From Dactylorhiza incarnata (Eukaryota > Streptophyta > Magnoliopsida > Asparagales > Orchidaceae), in the NCBI GenBank assembly GCA_033032865.1, contig JAWHQI010000004.1, positions 19,698,001 to 19,762,000 on the forward strand: DNA of 64,000 nucleotides, read 5' to 3'. The stretch's first letter is position 1; every line of letters begins with the position of its first letter. A program made the position numbers and the translations under genes. The notes under the pieces are model-generated. The model searched no databases, had not been told where the DNA came from, and saw only the letters and a program-made list of their open reading frames with translations. Positions 32,534 to 45,819 of this stretch are shown one piece after another.

Positions 32534-32802
32534 GACCCCCTCTCCTCCTGTTTTCGTACACCTAGTGTATACACCTCAGAGAGAGAGTACTAGAATTCCA
32601 GAGGCTTGTCTTAGCCGAAATTTGAGGTCCCAGCGAAGCTCTGCCAATTTCTGAAGGAGAATTCCATCACGCCGAATCCAGACGAAGTCCGCTTCAACAA
32701 ACGCTGATTCTACAACGGATCTTCGTCTCCTACTTCAGAAGTTCATCTTAAGGGAGGTTTTGTTATTTTATTTCTCTTTTATCATTGTAAACGGTAGTGA
32801 AA

Positions 32803-32975
32803 TCGCCTCGTGTTGGCGACTAGGTCTGGGGTAGACTTAGGGCTGAAATTCGCCTCGTGTTGGCGACTAGATCTAGGCTAGTTCTAGGGGGTGCTCGAGG
32901 CCACATCCGGGGAAGGATTGGCTAGAGTGGCTTGAGGCCAAATTCGGGGAGGATAAGGCTAGGGCCACCGGTTCG
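32803..32975 (+). repeat. E7 LTR leader hairpins
   Basis: TCGCC-tcgtgtt-GGCGA occurs twice, GTCT-ggggt-AGAC at 32824. ATCC-ggggaa-GGAT is followed by ATTC-gggga-GGAT, which keeps pairing by wobble. Confidence 0.55.
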
Positions 32976-33219
32976 TGGGGAAGCGAGTCGGGATAGAAAA
33001 CAAAAAGAGCTTTTTTATTATTCGCCTCCGATCTCTAGCGTCATCGAGATCAAGTTTTGTAAAACTTATTTATCATTAATAAAGCTTGTCTCCTTTTTGT
33101 TTTACTTCACTTATTTCATGTCTTTAATCTTGCAATAATTCAAAGTTTTTAAATATAATCTAAAGTTTTTGAAAACCCTTATTCACCCCCCCTCTAAGGG
33201 CGCCGACCGATCCAACAAG

Positions 33220-33231
33220 TGGTATCAGAGC
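33220..33231 (+). other. E7 primer-binding site
   Basis: TGGTATCAGAGC, the exact plant initiator-Met primer motif of copia elements. Confidence 0.9.
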
Positions 33232-33265
33232 GGTTTTGTTCCAATCGGCTTAACAACCGGGAACA

Positions 33266-35154
33266 ATGGCATCTCATGATCTCGCTTTTCCTGAGGGTCA
33301 AGGGGTTAGTCGACCACCTCTCTTTACTGGGTCAGATTTTAACTACTGGAAAAATTGAATGATGTGTTTTCTTATGACCATGGATGTAGAAGTATGGAAC
33401 ATGGTAGAAGTACGGTACTCTCCGCCTACAACTGTAGTAGGAGAGGCGACATTAGCAAAACCTAAAGATAAATGGGATGACAACGATAAACTAAGGTGTA
33501 AAAATAATGCTAAAGCAATGAACGCTTTATATTGCGCTTTAAATAGGACTGAGTTTAATAGAATTTCTACATGAACAACTGCTTATGATATTTGGAATCA
33601 ATTGGAAGTTACTCACGAAGGTACATCGCAGGTGAAAGATGCCAAGCTGTTTCAACTGGAATCTGAATACGAAAAATTCAGGATGGACACAAAAGAGGAC
33701 ATCAACTCAATGTACACTCACTTCACAAAGATTGTCAACGCATCAAAGGCGCTTGGAAAGACCTACTCCGACGGGGACTTGGTGAGGAAAATTCTTCGTT
33801 CCTTACCTCCAAGGTTCAATCCAAAGGTGACAGCCATCTCGGAGTCGCACAACTTAAGAACGCTCCAGATCGAGAATCTCATTGTGAATCTCAAAACCCA
33901 TGAGGTAGAACTACAAATTCAACATGACGAATACAACAAGGAGCCGAAGAAAAAGGCGTTGGCGCTGACATCAAAGAAGGAGTGCATCGAAGAGGACGAT
34001 GATGATGAAGAAGGACTCCTGGTGAAGAATTTAAAGAAGTTCATCAGAAATCCAGAGAGAAGGAACACATTCCGAAAATTCTTCCAAAAAGATACTCGAC
34101 GAAAGGGATCCTCCTCTTCATCGAAGAAAGAAAAAGGAAGCGATGACGAAGAAGAAAGGCCGCCTCCAGAATGCTATCACTGCAGAAAAACCGGGCACAT
34201 TCGGAGCCAGTGCCCAAAATACCAAAAGGAATGGAAAGAACAAAAGAAAGCAAAAGAAAAGAAGAAAGTGCTGAAGGCCGCTACTTGGGATGACACTTCC
34301 TCTGAAGAGTCAAACGGTTCTGAGTCAAGTAGCGAGGAGGAAGCAAACTTGTGCTTAATGGCCAAAAGCGATGATGATGACACCAGTGTTCTTAGCGACA
34401 CTGAGGTATCTCCTCCTACCTTTGAAGAACTTTATGATAAATTTGTTTTATTAAATCATGAAAATGAATCTATTATAAAAGAAAATCGTAAGCTCACAAA
34501 AAAATTAGTCTCTCTTGAAAAAAGAAAAGTTTCATGTCAAGAATGTGAGCACTCTTTATTTATGATAAAAGAACTTGAAGTTTCTCTCACTAATGCCCTT
34601 TCACAAAACAAAATCATTGCAAAAGAAAAGGGGACTTAAAGAGAAAATTGAAAACTTCTATATTACAAATTGAAAAGAACAAAAAAGGATTTGAAAACAA
34701 ATGTGTTATGATTGTTCAAGAAAATACATCTCTTAAAAAACAAAATCAAAATCTCAATTTAGCCCTAACCAAAATCGGGATTGGTAAAAAATCCCTGGAT
34801 ATGCTTCTGGGTAATCAATGCTTTGGGTCTGGAAAAATCGGACTCGGATATAAAAGTGAACACTACCGCCCGGCGCTAGCTACTAACGCCGGCGGTAGCT
34901 CTAAAGTTAAAAATTCTTCTAGTTTTTCTTATGTACAAACATCATCCAGCAAGGGCAACATAGAAACTCAGAAAAGGGTCTCAACCCTCTTTATTTCGTG
35001 TGCTAATTGTCTTAAATTTGGACACACGTCTGGCTCTTGCAGGAATATAATAAATCAACGATCATTAAAACAAATCTGGGTACCTAAGAAATCCACTTAC
35101 TCTATGGGTGGTACCTCTAGGGTATCTGGGTCTTTACTCTCATCCTCTTTCTAG
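33266..35154 (+). pseudogene. E7 gag, two stops and a frameshift
   Basis: Starts MASHDLAFPEGQG at ATG 33266. Stops follow near 33357 and 33572, then the frame is open from 33575 to 34639. Near 34635, in GGGG, the frame shifts; the second frame runs to TAG 35152 and is the frame of pol. Copia Gag N-domain (TAYDIWNQLEVTHEG, MYTHFTKIVNASKALG), knuckle CYHCRKTGHIRSQC at about 34170 (intact CX2CX4HX4C), acidic Ser-rich linker, long coiled coil, and a second knuckle CANCLKFGHTSGSC at about 35000. Two knuckles and a coiled-coil tail are Sirevirus traits. It ends WVPKKST, as in E3 and E10. Confidence 0.85.
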
Positions 35155-38100
35155 ATTTGCAGGAAGGCTAAGGAAACAGAAGACGTGTGGTATTTGGACT
35201 TAGGCTGCTCCAAACACATGACGAGCAATAAAGCAAAATTCCTTAGCCTAGAAAAGAAGAAAGGAGGAATAGTAACGTTTGGCGATAATGGTAAAGGAAG
35301 GATCATGGGAGTTGGTACAGTGGGTAACGCATCTTTTCTTATATCAAATGTGCTTTATGTGAAAGGATTAAAACATAACCTAATATCTATAAGTCAACTG
35401 TGTGATAAAGGTTTAGACGTACTTTTTGAATCTTCCACTAACCTTTGCAAGATTGTTAATCCTAAAACAAAAGGTGTGTTATTAACTGCACCTAGAATTC
35501 ATAATGTCTACATAGTTTCATTTCATGATCTTTCTAAATCTTCTATAAAATGTTTTATAATGAAAAATGATGAATTAGAAATATGGCATAGACGCTTAGG
35601 CCACGCTAGTACAAAGCTCATCTTAAAACTAGCAAAAAGAGAATTGATTAGAGGATTGCCTAAGTTAAATGGAAATTTATCTTCACTATGCTCTCCATGC
35701 CAAAAAGGCAAATTTACTAAGTCATCTTTTAAAAGCAAAAACGAAATTTCTATATCAAAACCTCTGCAATTAATTCATATGGATCTTTTTGGTCCCGTTA
35801 ACACTGCGAGTCTTGGTGGTAGATTATACACTTATGTTCTCATAGATGACTATTCTAGATATTGTTGGACTTTATTTTTCTCCTCCAAATCTGATGCGTT
35901 TTCCGAATTTTCAAAATTATGTACTCGCATTCAAAATGAATTAGATTTAAAAATAAAATGCATTCGCTCAGATCATGGAGGTGAATTTGAAAATGAAAAT
36001 TTTAAATCTTATTGTGACATGTTAGGTATTAAGCATGAGTTCTCTGCTCCACGCACACCTCAACAAAACGGTGTTGTAGAACAGAAAAATAGGACAATAC
36101 AAGAACTTGCACGCACAATGCTATCTGAATATAAATTACCTAAGTATTTTTGGGCAGAAGCTGTAAGCACTGCATGCTATGTAATGAATAGAGTTATACT
36201 TCGCCCATCATTAACTCTCACACCATATGAACTCTACTATCAAAAGAAACCTAACGTATCGTATTTTAGAGTATTTGGATGTAAATGCTTCATTCTTAAT
36301 ACAAAAGATTCTTTAGGAAAATTTGACGAAAAATGCGATGAAGGAATATTTCTTGGTTATTCTTCAACTAGTAAAGCATATAGAATATTTAATAAAAGAT
36401 CAAGCAAGGTTGAAGAGTCAATTAATGTCAGATTTGATGAGTTTGTTCAATGTGCAGAAAAGCTCCCTATAGGTACCGATGATGAACCTTTGCCATCCTT
36501 GGAGCACGACGAAGAAGAACCGTCCAAAGAAGAGGAGGAGAAGTCAAAAGAAGATGAATATGTACTTCCAGGCATTCTAAACTTCTCCAAAAATCATCCA
36601 AAGGAGCTAGTCATTGGGTAACCTTCTACTGGGGTAAGAACTCGGTCCTCTCTTCATGAAACATTTTCAAATATTTGCTTTGTGTCTGAAATTGAACCTA
36701 AAAACGTTTCCACCGCTTTAAGTGACGAATTTTGGTTTTTGGCAATGAATGAAGAGTTAGGACAATTTGAAAGAAATATAGTTTGGAATTTAGTAGAAAG
36801 ACCATCTAATCATCCAATTATTGGCGTAAAATGGATTTTTAAAAATAAGCTAGATGGTGAATCTAGGATTGTAAGAAATAAAGCACGCTTAGTTGCTCAA
36901 GGCTATTCACAAATCGAGGGGATAGATATTGAAGAAACTTTTGCACCCGTAGCTCGCTTAGAATCTATACGGATATTTTTGGCATTTGCGAGTTTTAAAA
37001 GAATAAAATTATTTCAAATGGATGTTAAAAGTGCTTTTTTAAACGGGTTCATTAAAGAAGAAGTTTATGTAGAACAACCCCCCGGCTTCATAAATGAAAG
37101 ATTTCCAAATCATGTTTACAAATTAGAAAAAGCGCTTTATGGTTTAAAACAAGCGCCCCGTGCCTGGTATGATCGTCTTACATCATTTTTGTTAGTGCAC
37201 GGTTATGTTATGGGAAGTGCAGACTACACACTCTTCATTAAGCATAAAAATAATGAATTAATTATTCAACAAATATATGTTGATGACATCATTTTTGGAG
37301 CCACTAATGAAGAGTTGTGTAATGAAGTAGTCTTAATAATGAAAAATGAATTTGAAATGAGTCTTGTAGGAGAACTATCATACTTTCTTGGTTTTCAAAT
37401 TTCACAAAGAACTGATGGTATTTTTCTGTGTCAATCAAAATATGTTCACGATATGCTTAAACGATTTGGATTTGAAAGTCTTAAACAAGCTTCTACTCCT
37501 ATGAGTGCTTCTTTAAAACTAGGAAAAGATGAATCTAGAATTTCTATTGATCAAATGCTATATAGAGGAATGATAGGTTCTCTTCTTTATTTAAGTGCAT
37601 CTAGACCAGATATAATGTTTGCCGTATGTTTATGTGCTCGTTTTCAAGCCGATCCAAAAGAATCTCATTTAAAAGCGGTAAAACGTATTTTTCGTTATCT
37701 AATAGGGTCATCTAAACTAGGATTATGGTACCCACATAATGAATCTTTCACACTCCATGGATATTCCGATTCGGACTACGCCGGGTGCTCACTAGATAGA
37801 AAAAGTACTAGCGGTACGTGTCTCATTTTAGGACCCTCTTTAGTTGCTTGGTCTAGTAGAAAACAATCTTCGGTTGCACTCTCCACCACGGAGGCCGAAT
37901 ATATTGCACTTGGTAGTTGTTGTGCACAAGCGTTATGGATGAGACAAACACTAGAGGACTTTGGATTTCATCTCAAAAACATAGATCTTAAATGTGACAA
38001 CAAAAGTGCAATAGACCTCACATATAATCCCGTACACCATTCTAGATCCAAACACATCGACGTTCGTCATCATTTCATTAGGGATCACATTAAGAAAGAG

Positions 38101-38181
38101 AATGTAAAAGTAAGCTTCATTGGGACGGACTCTCAACTTGCTAACATATTTACTAAACCCCTTCCCGATGCAAGATTTTGA
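35155..38181 (+). pseudogene. E7 pol: protease, integrase, RT, RNase H
   Basis: Same frame as the gag tail, separated by TAG 35152. Domains in order: aspartic protease, whose active motif reads DLG (35197 on) instead of D-S/T-G; pre-integrase zinc region (WHRRLGH, CSPCQKGK); integrase with D-D-E residues visible in HMDLFGP, IRSDHGGEF and GVVEQKNR; reverse transcriptase with [21 protein letters not shown] and catalytic YVDD at 37276-37287; RNase H with SDSDYAG, STTEAEY, CDNKSA and [11 protein letters not shown]. One nonsense codon, TAA 36619-36621, splits it between integrase and RT. The order integrase before RT defines Ty1/copia. Apart from the stop and the protease change, it is well preserved. 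Confidence 0.92.
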
Positions 38182-39850
38182 TTATTACGACTTGAATTAG
38201 GTGTCCTAAATCTTTCAAGTTAAAACATGCTTACTAATGCAATTTTCTTCATTTCTAGCCATCAAAAACATTTCCAAAAATTCTGCAAATTCAGCATGAA
38301 ACTACTAATGGGACACCTAATCAAATTCAAGTATCAAAATTTTCAAAACCCTAAGAAATCACTTACTGTTTCCCGCGCTAGCGCTAGCGCCGGCGCTAGC
38401 GTCGAGTTTCGAATTTCTGTGTTTTTAAAATTTCTAAAAATTCCTAAAAATATTTAGATCTATATGTCCTATTTGGCTTTTGCACATCTGTTTTTCTTTT
38501 CTTTTTGAAAAATCAAATACAAAAATAGAAAACCAAATTACAAAAAACAATGTTTTTCATTTTGTTTTTGTGTGTCATTTTTTTCTGCAAAAATCAAATA
38601 CAAAACTACAAAAACAAAACAAATTACAAAAAATATGTTTTTCCTTTGTTTGCTTTTGTTGTTTCCTTTGTTTAAAGTTCATCTTTTTCTAAAAATCAAA
38701 AAATTACAAAAGCAAAAATTACAAGAATCTGCTTTTATTTGCTAAAATCAAATACAAAAATATAAAACTTTAAAACTATCAAAAAAAACTCTATGATTTT
38801 TTCTTGTAAAATCAAGCATTATTTAATCTACTAATTAGAAATTCTACAATGTTACAATTTTTTCTCTTCAAACTACTTTGGACATTGTCTTTCTTCATGC
38901 TTTGATATATCTATTCAAATGTGCATCAATTATAGTTTAAAAGTTGTGTAGGATCAAGCTTAGCATGCCTCTAAGTATGAGAAATGCTTTATGTTTGATA
39001 ATGATATTTATTCACTCACCCTTTTTTGGCATTGTCTACATATGCATTTAATCTAATGCTTGTGTATGTTTTGTATTAGTACAAATAAATTAAAATTGCA
39101 TAAGTATCTTACCTACACTCCTTCTTTTGCACTCTTAAAAATTAAGAAAAGTGGTTATATTTTTTTTCTCATAAAATCTATTGATTTGCAAAACAAGTGT
39201 ATTCGGAGAACTTTGTACAAAACAAAATTATAAAATAAATGACAAAGATAACTCCACCAAGCACTACTTGAACCTCCTGATAAGTCTTAATGAGCATTGT
39301 GAGGTTGAGCACCTTGGAAAAAATAATAAAGTGTCTTGTGCAAATCAACTCTTTCTTTCAAAAATAAGAAAAACCACTTTCTCTTAAGTACACCGGATCA
39401 CAAGTCTCAAAATTCAAAATAAAATATGTGATCCCCCAAGCACTACTTTGCACCCTGATAAGTCTTGATGAGCATTGTGTGTGCAAAGCACCTTGGTAGT
39501 TGTACATTTTTTTGTGCATTAAAGTGTGTGGAAGTAATCTTATTTGTGTTTTATTGTGCTTCTTACTTTACATATTACTTGTATTTTTGATTAAAACATT
39601 TGTTTACTCTCCTCAAATTTACAGTTATGTGCACTTCATTATCTTCCATAACACTTCTTCTCATGAGTATTGGATCCTAATGTTAATTCTATATTACTTT
39701 TTTTTATGAAATGCACTAGATAACCTAGCATGTGTTCTACAATATTTTTGTATGTTTTTGAAATTAAGAATTAAAGTAACATTGTGGTCATCTCTTTTTT
39801 ATAAACATTACTTCATGCTTGGTTATTCTAAAATTTAAAACTGGAAAATG
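38182..39850 (+). other. E7 3' non-coding region
   Basis: AT-rich, no ORF supported. It has a GCTAGCGCCGGCGCTAGC palindrome at 38385-38402 and two copies of a CTGATAAGTCTTRATGAGCA motif (39278 and 39456). The same motif pair occurs in E10 at 56170 and 56340, so this is a shared Sirevirus 3' region. Confidence 0.6.
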
Positions 39851-42487
39851 ATTTCCAAAAACATCATTTTTTGTGATCTTTACCTCATATTTTTTGGATT
39901 ATCATTACTATTTACTATAAGTCTTCCGAGTATGTATATAGACATTCTTAGTGTAGAAATTTCAGAGAAGTTGGAAATGATTAGAAGGCTAAGTAAGTAT
40001 GTTTTATTTGCTCAAAAATGGTTATTATATTTTTATTTGGTTTTCACATATTTGTGTTTTACAAGATCATTAGAACTAAAAAATGATAAGATATGCAAAA
40101 CACAACATAAGCATGTTCGATCAAACCAAGAATGCATGAATAAGCATGTCCTAGATTATAATACCCTAACTATATATCTACACACTAGCCCCCTACTAAG
40201 TGACAGATGGGCATGAGGAGCTGCACACATGCCGTAGGATAAGGTGTTAATCCCATATGCACACACTAGAGAACGCTCAACCTAGCACTCTTTTGCCCCA
40301 TTGCCTCGCAAGGCCCCACGGGAACCCTCCCTGGTTAAAGACAAGACATGACTTAGAGGCTTGGTCTTCTAATGGATACAATCATACGCCCTCGCTATTG
40401 TGAGACACATAATGTGGGTGAATGATCATGGACATCCTAAGCATTTTGTATTATGGAAACAATTTGTAAACTATGGCTTTTTATGGGAGATTGATTTCTA
40501 ATTATATTTTAAAGCAACATAGTTATTATGAGTTTTAACTTTTAATTGTTCTACTTTAAGATGGATTCATTATAGCATTATTAGACAACTAGCATGAATG
40601 ATAATATTTATTAGTTGATAATTCTAGAATGATGAGTTTGAAAGCAATGTTATGTCATAAGATTAATAGAGTTAATGTTGCATGTTTTCAAAAATAGTAT
40701 TTCAATTTTTAGACCTAGAATGATGTGATTTAATCTTGTGAGTTATTTTCAATAGGTATAAGGTTGATTCTAAGGTCATTGGAATGGTACTTAGGAGCAT
40801 GTGATGTACAATCCTTTGAAAAACATTGCGGAAAAGGAAAAACTGAGATAACTTCTTAAAGGAGTTGAATTTTGGCAGTTTTGAAGGTCGAAATGAACCC
40901 AAATGAGCAAGCGGATCAAAAGTTATTATGGGAGAAAATCGGGCAAGCGGATCAAAATTTATGATCATTTGAAGTTTGCGTCAAAATCTCGCATATTTTT
41001 GTAAATTTAATTTTGGTTTTTGTTTTAAAACATATGATTTTTGCAATTTTTCAATTCCGATTTTTCATGATTATGATTAAACATATTAGAGGCTATCAAC
41101 TGACTTAATAATATTAAATAAGTAATCAAACACTTGTGCATTTTATACATTTAGCCAAAGACCCCCATAATCTTCCTTTAAATCCCAATTTTTGACAATT
41201 ATTTTATAAGTCTTGATAATATCATAGAAGCATTTAGCATTTAATTTATAATGATGATATAAGACATTTAAAGGTAATGGATTTAGAACGTTAAAAATAA
41301 AAAGGATAGATAGGTCACTTGAAAGAAGATATGACTTTTATTCAATTTCATTCAATTTAATTCATTAATGAATTTGTGGCTTAATGTGTGAAAGTCATAT
41401 CACATGTTATACAAAATGACCATAGCATGATGGTTAAAAAAATAAAACAAACAAATTTTTTTAAGCATATCATGAAGTAGAGTTGATGATATTTCATATT
41501 TAATTATTTCTACTTCACACATTTGTATAATACTTAATGAATAAGAGTTGTAGGTATCCAAAGGGTACCAAGTGTGGTGGTTCCTTTGGGTACCCATATA
41601 CATCGTGTTTGCTTTAGGGGAGATGAATAAGCCCTTTTGAGTGGAGTTTGTGTTTCATCTTTAACTTTGGGTCTCCATTCAAACCATGGTTTAATATTAT
41701 TTTAATGAATCAAATTTCCATTGTGATTATCTTTATCTTTGAGATTATAATTGTAATGATTATTGAAAGTATTTTTCATAGGAAATTTGTGAACATTTAA
41801 TTTTATGTTGGTAGAAGATTGATGTTGTAAATGATAATGATGATTGTATTTTGGAATTTCATTTTCAATCTTTTGAAGTTTTTTATTTCCATTGTTTGAC
41901 TTATTCAACTTTTGAGAAATCATATTCAACTTGCTTTTGGATTTTGCATTATATTGAGAATGTATGTTTTGAGAATTTTTCTTTATGATTTCCTTAAGCA
42001 AGTTGATTTTAGTTTTTAATTCATTATTCTTAAGTTTTAAATTATGTCTAGCTTTATTATAAGCGATTGTGCTATTTTTAAGAGTGGAAACAATTGAATC
42101 AGTATGATTTTGATAGTTATTTCTATATACTTCAAATGTTTCATCCATCTCTTTAATTTCAATTTTATTGTCCTTACACTTAGCACAATCATTTTTCAAA
42201 GATGGATTTTCTAAACATAATGATTCATTTTGTTCTTTTACAAAAATAAACTCCTTTCCAAGTTTCTCGTGTTTTTCTTTTAATTCATTATATTCTACAC
42301 AAGGTGTAATGTTTTTAACTAAGGATCCATGGGTAGACCGAGATAACTCAAAATTTGATTCTTCATTAACTTTTGCTTTTAAACCTTTATCTTCTAAACG
42401 CAATTTGCAATTAGCATTTTTCAATTTCTTAAATTTTGCTTTGTAGTTTGAAGCAATTGTAATGTAGAAATAGAATTACCTACAATA
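39851..42487 (-). mobile_element. E8: inverted Sirevirus internal fragment
   Basis: The complement of this stretch follows E10 from about 52600 to 54960. The GAGGGCG...CACAATAG block at 40390-40410 matches 54745-54765 inverted, and the gag C-terminal coding (42487-41702) matches E10 gag. Neither LTR is present. Left edge approximate. Confidence 0.65.
41702..42487 (-). pseudogene. E8 Gag C-terminal coiled-coil fragment
   Basis: Open minus-strand frame of about 260 codons, cut at 42487 by E9. It encodes Lys/Asn/Glu-rich coiled coil (KNANCKLRLEDKGLKAK) and ends with NLKDKDNHNGNLIH, parallel to the tail of E10 Gag (KHANSKLRFENKTLKAN; NLKDKQPKYEW). No start, capsid domain or knuckle. Not expected to function alone. 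Confidence 0.65.
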
Positions 42488-43210
42488 TGTAAGACCCATT
42501 TTTTTCTTTTTCAAATCTGGGGTCTTGTGCCCGGAACCGCCGTTTTATGGTGCCACCCTCACTCGGGAAGGTCGCCACTACAAAACGCTGATCCTGCGGA
42601 CCTTATCGATCACAGAAAGAGTAAGAGTAACAAACTAGAGAAGAAGACAAGTCCGCATCACATATATAGTAAATCATCACAAGTGAGGTCCACACAAACA
42701 TAACTGAAATAAAAGATAGAAATAACAAGGGCTCCTGCCCGATACATCAAATCCTCACTACATAAACACTCGCGGAAGCAAATCAACTACTAGTAACACT
42801 CACGGATCCCGACACTGGTGCTCCTGTGCTAGACTGCCCCGCCTCTATCTGCTCCTGCCTCTGGGGCTGCTCCGTCCTCGTGGTCTCCTAAAATGATAAG
42901 GTCCACCGACCGTTAGTCAAAAGACTGAGCCAATCCCACACCCTCCCCCGTGACTCTTAGGCACCTAGCGGGAAGGATGAAGCGGAGGACAACAAGGGGT
43001 ATAACAATAGCATGTGACAGGGTACAGGGAATGTCTATACTACACATGTATATATATATATATATAATGGAAGCAGTAAAAGAGCCTGGTAAGAGCAGGT
43101 AAAAAATAAGTAAAGTGCAGTAAATAAAGATAGGTATATAATAGAAAAGTAACCATTGATTTATAGGAATGCCCACACAAACCTATAGACCAAGGGGTCG
43201 TTTAGCAAGG

Positions 43211-43251
43211 CCTATCGTATAAGAAGACCCATAACCGACTTATACGATAGG
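43211..43251. repeat. Perfect 13-bp inverted repeat in E9
   Basis: CCTATCGTATAAG (43211-43223) faces CTTATACGATAGG (43239-43251) across 15 bases. Confidence 0.8.
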
Positions 43252-45819
43252 GGTAGGGGTTAAAATGCAATGTTTATGCTATGTCATGTAAAGTATGCTG
43301 TTAAATGTTATGTTCGCACAAGTGCAACTCACACACTATGACTCAATGCGCACAGACCTTTAGTTCCCCCTTTTTGGAGCTAGAAAGACTCCCAGGATAC
43401 TCCCGTAGTGGCAAACAGAAGCGGTGGGTTGGGCCTCCCCCACCTCTAGGTTGGTATTTGCACTACCTAACCTAGAACTAACGTACGCCTCAACGCTAAG
43501 AACACAACAGCAGAGCTCCTGCGTACTCTTGCTGGTCAGTCCATCAGACTTGTCTTGGTAAAAGGGTTATCCACTCTTACCGAGCCCCAGCATTAATGTC
43601 GGTGCAATGACCATCAACACTAAGGACCCACCACCTTATGCACATGCAAACATGTTTACCATCTATCTCCGAGCCATAAGCTCACCGGCTAATCCTCCTC
43701 GCACAATAGCCACTACTGAGCCACAAGCTCACCAGACTAATTAGTCTACTACTACGACCACCGAGCCTACCACTCGTAAGACCAAATCGACTATGCATCC
43801 GTGACGATGGAGTGTGAGTGAGTCTATTACTTAGTTAATCTTGTAGAATAACTTGCTCCTACGATTTTAGGTTAGTCTTGGACTTCCCGAGGATTACCCT
43901 GTTAGGGGCTCGTTACAGTACTAGGAGCTATAATGGAATGACACCCCGAAGTTCCCTTTCTCAATACATTTAATATTGTGGGTATCTACCCATATGCCTA
44001 AGCCTGTTATGTTTTCACTTGTATTAACCCTAGGTGGTTTATGACATGCTAGGGGAAAGACGATCTTTCGTCAATCCCAAGCACGACCTTACCCTTAGCC
44101 CACCTAACACTCTTATCTCCTAAACTCCTTTTGGTGACCTCATCCTCTTCAAACTGACCATGCACACCATCTACATACCAAATCCACCTAGTTGTCCACT
44201 AAATACCTATGTTTCACCATTTTACTAAACGTAGAGCAAACTAACTATATGAAGCTTATAAGTAGAGGTACTCCAAATATTCATCCAACTGACTCAAGAT
44301 ATTTACTGGAGGACTACCATGGTATTTTAAGACTAAATCCAGAGAATCATATTTTCCTCAACATTTTAGCATTTATTTAAATTTCTCCAATATTTGCCAA
44401 GTATGAGTATGAACATGAAGTGTACGGTATTCTCAAGACATGATCCTCATAAAATTAAGATAAATCTATCATGCCAAAATAATAGTAAATAATGAATATC
44501 ACAATTTTACAGTAAGGAAATGTCCTCTATTTTTAATATTTAACTTCTATCCAAACTTGAAGATTTATGAAGGAACTACCAAAAATACTTGTGCCAAAAT
44601 TATAGAATAATTACCAGACCTCTATTATGTCCAGAAAAGCTCAATTACAGAGTTTCACAATTTATGGGAATCATTTCCTCACTAAAATAATTAATCCAAA
44701 TAACTCCTAATTTGCACATGTTGTGAAGGAGCCTACTGATATCAATTTCCTAAAAATTCTATAAAAATTCACAGAGCTTCCTAGTGCTCTAAAATCTCCT
44801 ATTACCAAGTTGCACATTTTTCCAGAGAGTTTTGGACCCTTAATTATATTTCTTAAGATTGAGACAAAATAGGTGCCTTGAGGATGAAGTACTAGTTAAA
44901 TCATAAAATAAATTATACAAAAATTACCAAGGGTTTAAAATATGATTAAAAAGGCACCACCAAGATTTCATCTTCATCCATGATCATTTATGCATGTAAA
45001 TATCTCTTAAAAGAAATTTACCTAAAGAGGTTATGACCTATTTCAAAGGGGATAATTGCTCCTAAAATTCTTATAAAATTACCTGGGGCCTAATTACACC
45101 CTATGAACTTATCCACCAAGTTCCATGACCATTCAAGGACATTTGACCGCATGTCCTTCACAAGGTTCAAAGAGCAACCCTAAGGTTAAAACTAAGGTCC
45201 TAGGGCATATCCACCTCTACACCACCCCATCTTACTCATGAAGGTGTTTTAGGTGATCCTAAATCAGTGGCCAAGGTTTTAGCTCATGGTGATGAGTTTT
45301 GACCACCATACCCCAGGATTAACACCATGACCTAACTTTGACCCAATTTGACCTAACTTAGGTTAACAAACTACCCAACCAAATCAGTCCCAATTGGGCT
45401 GAGATTTTTACCAGGGTCATGAAATAACCCTAAGAAGTACCACCAAAATTTGGAGGGCATTGGAGGTCATTTGACCCAATAATTAATTAATATTTAATTT
45501 AAGAAATTTTTACAAAAACCTTAGAAAACGTTTCTCCTAAAATTCCCATCTTTGGGTATGATGTGTGGGTAGGTGTAAATAGCTTAGGTTTCAATTTTCA
45601 AGTCCATCCCATAACCCAATCAAAAGTTATTCAAGATATGGTGGCTGTCCTACACTACAGACCAGTCCCACCAAAATGGACTTATAGGGAGCTACAGAAC
45701 TACTCTTGGGGTGAAATCAATTTTAACATAAAGTAGACTCCAAGGGCTACAACTTTCATGTTGGGAACTTTTTCATTTGAGGTGTTCTAGTATTTCAAAT
45801 AACTAAAATAAAATACCCA

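Larger units (their letters stand above)
32151..33217 (+). repeat. E7 5' LTR
   Basis: TGTTGGAACATGG...GATCCAACA. It contains GCTAGCGCC-type inverted repeats, TATAAAAG at 32526 and leader hairpins at 32803-32975. Its start and end resemble the E10 LTR, but the middles differ. Confidence 0.85.
32151..39850 (+). mobile_element. E7: Sirevirus with near-complete gag-pol
   Basis: Inserted in the E6 gag after CTTAT. LTR 32151-33217, Met primer site, gag, pol with protease, integrase, reverse transcriptase and RNase H, then a 1.6-kb 3' non-coding segment. It stops near 39850 against E8; no 3' LTR or right-hand target duplication was found. The right end is approximate. Confidence 0.85.
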
